64,000 nt of DNA from Agriotes lineatus (lineage: Eukaryota > Arthropoda > Insecta > Coleoptera > Elateridae). The notes under the pieces were generated by a model. That model searched no databases and had not been told where the DNA came from. It worked only from the letters and a program-made list of their open reading frames with translations. Positions within the stretch are counted from its first letter, which is position 1. Each line of letters starts with the position of its first letter. The position numbers and the translations under genes were made by a program. The stretch spans positions 176,548,015 through 176,612,014 of the forward strand of contig OW679195.1 in NCBI GenBank assembly GCA_940337035.1. The letters run 5' to 3'. Positions 57,537 to 64,000 of this stretch are shown here, one piece after another.

Positions 57537-58154
57537 CAATTTTTTAGTTGTTTTAATTCAAGTCGTTCATTATAATTAAAAAAAAAGGTTTTATACGTTA
57601 ATTTTTAATATTATTTTTTTTATGCAAATGGATTGAAACTCCGTGTATAACTATAATTTTTAATTTGGAATATTTTATTTTAATACAATTTCTCCGTGAA
57701 GTTACCAAAAAGACAACTTACCTACAGTGATTTATACTCTTCGTAAACTAAATCTGCCAACTGGATTCTGTCTGAATTGTAATTTGGTAAAAATCCATTT
57801 GATACGAAGCAGGTGTAGATTGCAAAAGACGGAAGCCGTACTAACAAAATAGATGCATTACACCTATCGCAAAGTCAATCGGGGGTTACGCTATATATCT
57901 TTCACAATGTGTTATTTTGAAATTGTTTTACTTCTTTTTGAGTGGCATGAGTCAATTAGCAGTTTCGGTTGATCTAGTCGCTCAGTTTAAAACTTTCTGC
58001 TTGAGACTGTTGATTTAGTTATCCACCTAGTAGTATAACTAAAATAGATACGATACTGTTATTATTTGTTGCGACTATTTTACCTTTCTATCTCTGCGAC
58101 TATGAATTGGTTGTGTTATTTTTATGGGTAGGTTTTAATTACATTTACTTCATA
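57537..58154. other. No gene seen; AT-rich
   Basis: No frame or repeat structure recognised. Confidence 0.5.
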
Positions 58155-58741
58155 CAGGGCGTCCCGCAAAGGTATGTAGTAAATCTGGAAATCTGTCGAG
58201 GGAATTAAAATATGCAAAAAGTTTATAATGACTTGTAGTCTCCGATCCCTTGTTATAAAGATATCATTCGTTTTGCTCTTTCATTAACACTACACAGTAG
58301 TAATTTAACATTGTAAATTGATTGTAATTAAGAGGTTACGGTTAAATTAACTGTCCAAAATGACATTTCTGCATCTGCTTCTGCTTAGCGCAATGATAAT
58401 TGTGGAACTCTGTCAGCTCCGGAGATCTTGGCGGCCAATATATTACACCTCCTCTTCCAATCCATCTTTGAGGATAGCTGTTATCAGAAATTGTCTTGCA
58501 GCTAATTCAAAATGTGCAGGTGCCCCATCGTGCATAAACCAAGAATCCCGTCGTATTATGAGTGGCACATCGTCTGAAAGAACTGATAACGCCTGGGCCA
58601 AGCTTGCATTACTAAATTGTTACTGCTGTTACTGAAGAAACAAAAGCTCTTGTATCTTTATAAGGAATCGGACACCATAAGTCCATATAACGCGTTTTTG
58701 GTTATTTTAAGTCCCTGGGCATATTTTCAGGAAACAGTCTG
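58155..58741. mobile_element. Mariner/IS630-like element, TA-flanked, with transposase remnant
   Basis: Flanked by TA (58153-58154 and 58742-58743). The left end CAGGGCGTCCCGC and the right end CAGACTGTTTCC (complement) share the first bases, and weak pairing continues inward (CGATCCCTTGTTATAAAGATA with its degraded complement). The middle encodes a transposase remnant on the minus strand. Confidence 0.7.
58409..58630 (-). pseudogene. IS630/mariner-like transposase remnant
   Basis: The minus strand reads VLSDDVPLIIRRDSWFMHDG then APAHF. After about 30 residues, in another phase, it reads RWIGRGGVIYWPPRSPELT. This is the part of insect IS630/Tc1-type transposases around the second catalytic Asp (HDGAPAHF) up to WPPRSPDLTP. 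One frameshift; the N-terminus and third catalytic residue are missing. Confidence 0.85.
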
Positions 58742-61700
58742 TATAATATAAATATATTTTTTCTATAGGCTCTTTAAGGCACAGAACTTTTTGTATAGTC
58801 GATGTATCAGTGCCATAAAATCAGCAAGAGCAACAGAGTTTTCTCTAATATGACGCATGATCTTTGCAAGGTTTACCAAAATGTTATGAAAAAACGAACA
58901 ATAATAACTGGGGCACATTGGCCATTTTCGAAAGAGCCTTTTCAGATTTGAATAAATTGTAATTCTATAGTAAGAATCAAAGTTGAATATAGAAGTTGGC
59001 GTTTTCATAGTTTAAAAGTTCAGTGGTCTTACATACTTACATACTAAGATTGAGTATCAGTGGAGACCGAGATCACACAAAGAAAATCCTCATCACAACT
59101 TAATTTGAAGATGAGATTTTAAGTTGTGGCGAGGGCTTTATTTGTGTGATTCAAAATACCACTTGGGGCGATTATTTATGGGAACTAATATGCCATTAGT
59201 AAAAGGCTTGTTAAGTTTTGAAACCGTTTCAGAGGCTGCATCATCTCTTATGACTCGTCCTAATCTATTACTAGACCAAAATGAAAAGATTTAGTAGTTT
59301 AAAACCAATTAATAAGACCCTACTAGGGAATTTAAATCGAAACATATGTTAAGTGTATGGTGAAGTACAGATACTGTAATGAATCGACGGCTTTAACAAG
59401 CGGTGTGTCATTATTTAACGAACGAATTCCGAGAAGAACTCGTCTTCTACCTCAACTATGACAAGGAGTTTTTCCCCCTAGATAACACACGGTCTAATCC
59501 CGAACGTCGTTTGTTAAATACCCTGTTGAATTATTTGTACTGAATTTTTTAAACTATATTTTTAGAACTCTATGAACTTAATATCTTAAATAAGTAATAT
59601 AAACTAATTTCAAGAATTTTCAGAGATGTAGGTAAGCCTACAATAATTAAATAAGATTTATGAGAAATTCACTGAAATTGGGTCATGTATGCTTTACATG
59701 ATATAATTTTTAATTTTTATTTGAACATTTATAATGCAAATAAGACTGTATCATACTTTGGAGGTTTTTCTTACAATTTGCCGCTGCTAACAAATACTGA
59801 CATAAAAGTTTATAATTGTTATACATCGTAATATAATTTTAAAAAGTGGCTTAGTCCGTCTGCAATTGCAACTAATCTTAAATCTAACGAGTAATTTACT
59901 GTAATTTAAAATGCTAAATGTAGAGTTCCTTGGTTTCTGATGTTTGTGGAGAAGACGCGTTGTTCGCGCGATCTACCTTAATTGACTTTTCTTTCTTACT
60001 GACCGTTTAAACTAGAGCAAAACTTCAACGCTATTCAGACTTCTCACTAAATCACTATTGTTCAGGAGTTGAGAAGCGTCGATATTGATGTGTTGCTGAA
60101 GCCTAAATTCAGGCTTTCGTCTGTCCAATATGCGCATCGATATTTACTTCGTTAGTGTTGTATAATGATTGTGTTTCTGTATTTACTAGGACCTATGGTA
60201 CTATACCATATGTCCAGAGAGGTTTTAAGTTTTGCTTATAAAGCACTAGTTTGTATTATAGAGCCAAAGTGAATTATCTCATGAGCAAACAAAAGGTTTT
60301 GATTTTTGCCTTTTTAACCTCGTTTCCGACCCACAATAAGCACAAACGTGCTAAAATTAGTTCATTGGGAAGGGAGAGTAGTAGCTTAAAAGAAAATGCT
60401 CGCTCGCGATAACGTGTATGTGTATCCCGAAGTCATTTATGTGGACGCCACTTAATGTGTCTGTCGGGGATGGAATGGGCATCCCACCAAAAAAAGTTTC
60501 TCTCGAGACGAGAATCAAGAATGTAAATGATAAATGTTGATTTCTACTATTTTACGTTTCTGTTAGTAAGTTCTTTTTCACAACAAAGTTACTGCATTTT
60601 ACAACGACACAAAGATGTTGTTAACATTTACAAAAGATAATATAAAAAAATCCTAATAATTTGTCAAACACATACCTATTCTTAATTTGAACCAGTATCA
60701 AAATAAGAATCCACATTTGGGAACAATATTAGAATTTTAGTTGAGATTAGTACACTGCCGCGAGGCGAAGATGAAAAATACTCTTGAATAAATTACATGT
60801 GCCAGAAAAGTAATCATTTTCATACACAATTTAATCGAATTTCATGTACTTATAATAAATACTACTCTAATTAGTAAATAAAAATTCCTTTTGTATGGAA
60901 AGATCGTTTAAAGGTGATTTAATGGGTTAATTAATAACGGAAAACTCAGATCACACTTTCGCCGCTTCCTCTGGTTCTAGACGAACTGAATTTATTCGAA
61001 CAAATGTTTATTTATAGTTTCTTTTGATAATGCGTATAGTAAAAATGCTACAAGAATATTGCTACTTTAGAAGGTGCCACCAATTTTTCTAGACTTTCAG
61101 GAACCATCTTCAGCCTTGAACCTGCAGTCGCTTCAATTGAAGCACGTCCAAAAAGCCACAACGTGCCGAGGCCTCCATAAAGCTCTCGGTTTATGTCAGC
61201 ATGTCCACTCAAATGCCCCGCGATTACAGCGGCGATAAGCTTTATTTTCTTCCTTCGAGCTAAAGAACGGAAATAAGTACACCAAAAACTGAGGCGGCAA
61301 ATTTTTCATATGTCGGGGCGCTATCGCGAGCCATTTGTTTGAAAATTCGTGGTGAATGGGATTGCTTTCGCCATGGGCAATTTTTATTCGACTCAATCTC
61401 ATTGTTAGGTGATAATGAAAGGCGAGTTAGGGAAAGCACCATTACAGGTGCTTTGTGGACACTTCCCTGTGTGCTCGTTGTCGCACACTTTCCTTGTGAA
61501 TGCTTGTAATTATGCAAGTGCTATTAATCATAGTTTAGCTAATGATATAATCGGTTTGTGTTGTAATTTCTACCTGTTCCATTCAAGAAGACAGTTTAAA
61601 AAATCTGAAGATGTACTTGGTTGCTGTATTGATTGGTTAACACATATAGTAGTAATAGTACTTTTTGCAGTGAAGACAATTTTACGTTGATTGAATTTTA

Positions 61701-61814
61701 ATAGTTTGGTTGCAATGTGAAATGCTGAGGTACTGTAATTTAGATTAGGTTTCTGCAATGGCGAATACAAAAATATCTACGGTTGATTCATAAAAATAAT
61801 GTAGCCATGTAAAG
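58742..61814. other. No gene recognised; hairpin at 59072; GC-richer island about 61070-61520
   Basis: Mostly AT-rich. The 61070-61520 island is GC-richer with mirrored short frames on both strands and no known domain. Bases 59405-59520 show a weak inverted repeat (ATTTAACGAACG and complement). Confidence 0.4.
59072..59150. repeat. Small hairpin element
   Basis: The arms ATCACACAAAGAAAATCCTC and the near complement pair over about 31 bases, around a short AT-rich loop. It resembles the other hairpins but lacks a GC-rich tip. Confidence 0.65.
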
Positions 61815-62046
61815 TGTTCAGAGCTGGGAAAATTACTTTAAGACAATAACTAATTACAAATTACCAATTACCGCCCAATGAAGTAATTGAATTATCAGAT
61901 ATTTTGATTAGTCAAACGCAATAGTAATTTAATTATCAATTAGTTGGTAATTGCAATTGCATAACATAAATTACTTTTTCAATTACTTTCACTAGAGATT
62001 TTTGTTGTATATTTGTATTTAGTAGTATTGTCGTTGCACTTTTCGC

Positions 62047-62112
62047 AGGATATGAATGGTCCTCGACATCGAAAGGTAAAAAAGGCTAAAGACAATGAAT
62101 GAATGAAAGGTA
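62047..62112 (-). repeat. Short dispersed repeat end with (ATTC)n, reverse copy
   Basis: Reverse complement of the unit at 25535-25605: AATGAATGAATGAAAGG with GGTCCTCGACATCGAAAGG. Confidence 0.6.
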
Positions 62113-62544
62113 ATAATATTGTCCTGTGCTACTAACTTTCTTAAAACAAGCAAATTGAAATTAATAAAAATCTAATATGAACCAACATTGTCGTCTGTAC
62201 ATATAGACATACTTTTCACTTCTTACATAATAATTATTAACAATATTCACTGCTACACCCTGCACATCCTACAATACACAAGACACAACACACACATATC
62301 CCATCTACAGAAATACGCGTTTGCACCAAATATTTTCGGTTTACAAAATTGCAAATGTTGGACAAAATTAGTTGTTATCCGACTAGTCATAGAAAATCAT
62401 AAATTACAGTTATATTGTTCCAGGATTTGCTTAATATGTAACTTGATAAAGCTTTATCTTATTTTTTGCGTTATGAAGGTTTAATACCAAATCGAGGCCA
62501 GTCATTTAGTAGTTGAATTACTAAATAGTATTTAATATTACTAT

Positions 62545-62635
62545 CTTGGTAAGAGGGTTTTTACTGGCGAATAGAAGGATATGACTGGCGAGCCAGTCAC
62601 TTTCTTGAGCCAGTAAAACCTGTTATCTTGCGTGT
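62545..62635. repeat. Hairpin element with ACTGGC palindromes
   Basis: The arms GTTTTTACTGGCGAATAGAA and near complement surround the palindrome TGACTGGCGAGCCAGTCA at the tip. Confidence 0.7.
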
Positions 62636-62644
62636 ATTGTTAAA

Positions 62645-62875
62645 CATTCTATTTGTTTCTCACTTGTAGATAACTAGAAATTTACCGTCTATTCAAAATG
62701 TCAAACTGACAAGCAACTAAATTTATCAATATGGGACATACATTTATCTATGAGCACGCTTGTAAAATTTTACTGGCTAGCCAGTAAAAAATTTACTGGC
62801 TAGCCAGTTAAGAAAAATTTTCAAGGTGAATACAGTGACTTGATAAATTGATGTTTACAAGTGAGAAATAGATAA
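62645..62875. repeat. Inverted repeat with two ACTGGCTAGCCAGT palindromes
   Basis: TCTATTTGTTTCTCACTTGTA (about 62650) pairs with TACAAGTGAGAAATAGATA (about 62858). Between them TTTACTGGCTAGCCAGTAAA and a second copy ACTGGCTAGCCAGT lie in tandem at about 62772-62810. The same ACTGGC half-site is used as in 62545-62635. Confidence 0.7.
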
Positions 62876-63027
62876 AAGTAATTTAATTACCACTAGTAAT
62901 TTCAATTTCCACAAGTAGTTCAAATGCTTTCAAATTTAAATACTTCAGAGTAATTTAATTACTAAACCGAAATTGAATAATTGAATGTAGTAATTAATTA
63001 CTTTCATAAAGTAATTGTCAAGTACAC

Positions 63028-64000
63028 TAAGAATACCAACTTTTAATACTAGAAACGTCTAGGAATTGTTGACCGTTAGTTTTGGAGGCAACTGGACAGG
63101 GACCAATGAACCAGTAAGATGATCACCACGTTCTCTGAATTTAACATCACTAATTTTTTTTTCATTTAACGACAAGTTATATGAAAATACTAATAATAAT
63201 ATGAACGAACTAAGATAAATGTTATACAATATGTTAATTGCGTTTCTAGTGTTTCTAGTATTTATAACGCAGTTCGGAATGTTTCAATGCGATGTGACTT
63301 AATGTGTTGCAAATACATAATAGAAATCGGTTTGAAACTATAGCGTAGTTTTTATTCTTTTTAAATTATCTGCTATAGTGCCACCAAGCACTCAAAACCC
63401 CTGAGTAGGGAAGGCTCTGTTTTACAAGTACACTTCGTAGAAAATATATAACATTCGTAGACCCGAGAAATTTAAGCGTTTATTTTAAAAATCATCTGAA
63501 ATTCGTTTACTACATATACCAGCGTTTATAGATATTAAAGCTACAAGTTTGATTATGATCATCTTAACGAAACGAGTCTCGTTAAGTGCCATGCCATAAG
63601 CAAACGTGTATTGTTCAATATTTTATCTTCATCAATAAATTCTAGCTTAATGCATTTTTTAATATAAAAAGAGTTATGCTCTTAACGATACTAAAATTAA
63701 TTTGGTTAATACTTAGTCTATAACAACATAAAGTTATTAAACCACTTCTTATTAAAAAAAATCAATTCGTACGAAAATAATAGTAAATAAAACAACTGAT
63801 AATACAATATAAATTTTTATAGTAATAAATATTACGAAAGTACTAAAATAAGTGTTGTATTAGATTACCTAATTTAATACGAAATACATACTACGAAGTT
63901 TTTAGACAAAGCAATAATACATTAAGCCATCTTGCCTCGACATTTCTTCTCCTATGTGTAAAACATGGTCAAACTCTTTCCTTCACGCATTTTCTACAGT
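63028..64000. other. No gene seen; AT-rich
   Basis: No recognisable frame, repeat or RNA. Confidence 0.5.

Larger units (their letters stand above)
61815..63027. mobile_element. Possible hAT-like non-autonomous element
   Basis: Near the left end AGTGTTCAGAGCTGGGAAAA is followed by repeated TAATTAC-type motifs. The right end contains the same TAATTAC motifs in complement and AGTACACT. CAGAGCTGGG-type starts are known in insect hAT elements. No clear 8-bp duplication was found, so the boundaries are tentative. Confidence 0.35.

Noticed and set aside
59405..59520. Hairpin around ATTTAACGAACG
   Set aside because: Pairing covers about 20 bases with several mismatches; not distinct from background.

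Overview
The window looks like a gene-poor, AT-rich stretch of an animal genome, most likely an insect and possibly a beetle. The reasons are an intact-looking BEL/Pao LTR retrotransposon, tRNA-derived SINEs, Tc1/mariner-type elements with very long terminal inverted repeats ending in TA-CAGGGTG-like motifs, hAT and piggyBac-like non-autonomous elements, a Penelope-like element, and a short array of degenerate CCTAA (TTAGG) units. I recognise no host protein-coding gene. Every coding stretch I can identify is mobile-element debris. Species and chromosome position cannot be read from the sequence, and all calls are by eye without alignment tools.

Layout. 1-5.6 kb: palindromic DNA elements (1110-1354, 1382-1746), a TTAA-flanked piggyBac-like element (2973-3564), and a dispersed repeat (4609-5588) interrupted by two hairpin elements. 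5.6-13.1 kb: a TA-flanked palindrome (8012-8407), a decayed non-LTR reverse transcriptase on the minus strand (about 8862-10560), a SINE, a palindromic MITE and a second SINE. 13.1-19.5 kb: mostly featureless AT-rich DNA with one Tc1-like MITE. 19.5-29.3 kb: a cluster of hairpin elements mixed with fragments of non-LTR RT, hAT transposase, a tyrosine-recombinase-like ORF and an intron-containing IS630/Tc1-like transposase. 31.3-37.1 kb: further non-LTR remnants. 38.0-41.5 kb: a 1.6-kb hAT-type element with a perfect 8-bp target duplication, an unusual 791-bp palindrome built from repeated CTTCGCCCA motifs, and a solo LTR. 41.8-55.7 kb: a nest in which a non-LTR endonuclease ORF is split by a long palindromic TA-flanked element, itself split in its loop by a 7.4-kb BEL/Pao element and in its right arm by a second palindrome carrying a transposase tail. 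Penelope-like and dispersed-repeat copies follow. 55.7-64 kb: a second SINE copy, a mariner-like element with a transposase remnant, more hairpins, and moderately GC-rich islands that may be single-copy or conserved non-coding DNA.

Most striking observations. (1) The 39979-40769 palindrome has two near-identical arms of about 290 bp made of a 9-12 bp motif repeated many times, a telomere-like loop and 8-bp target duplications. (2) At least eight short hairpins share an architecture (AT-rich outer stem, GC-rich inner stem or tip) without sharing sequence. (3) The insertion order of four nested elements can be read from TA and 5-bp duplications, and removing one element restores a reading frame. 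There are no operons, CRISPR arrays or bacterial features.
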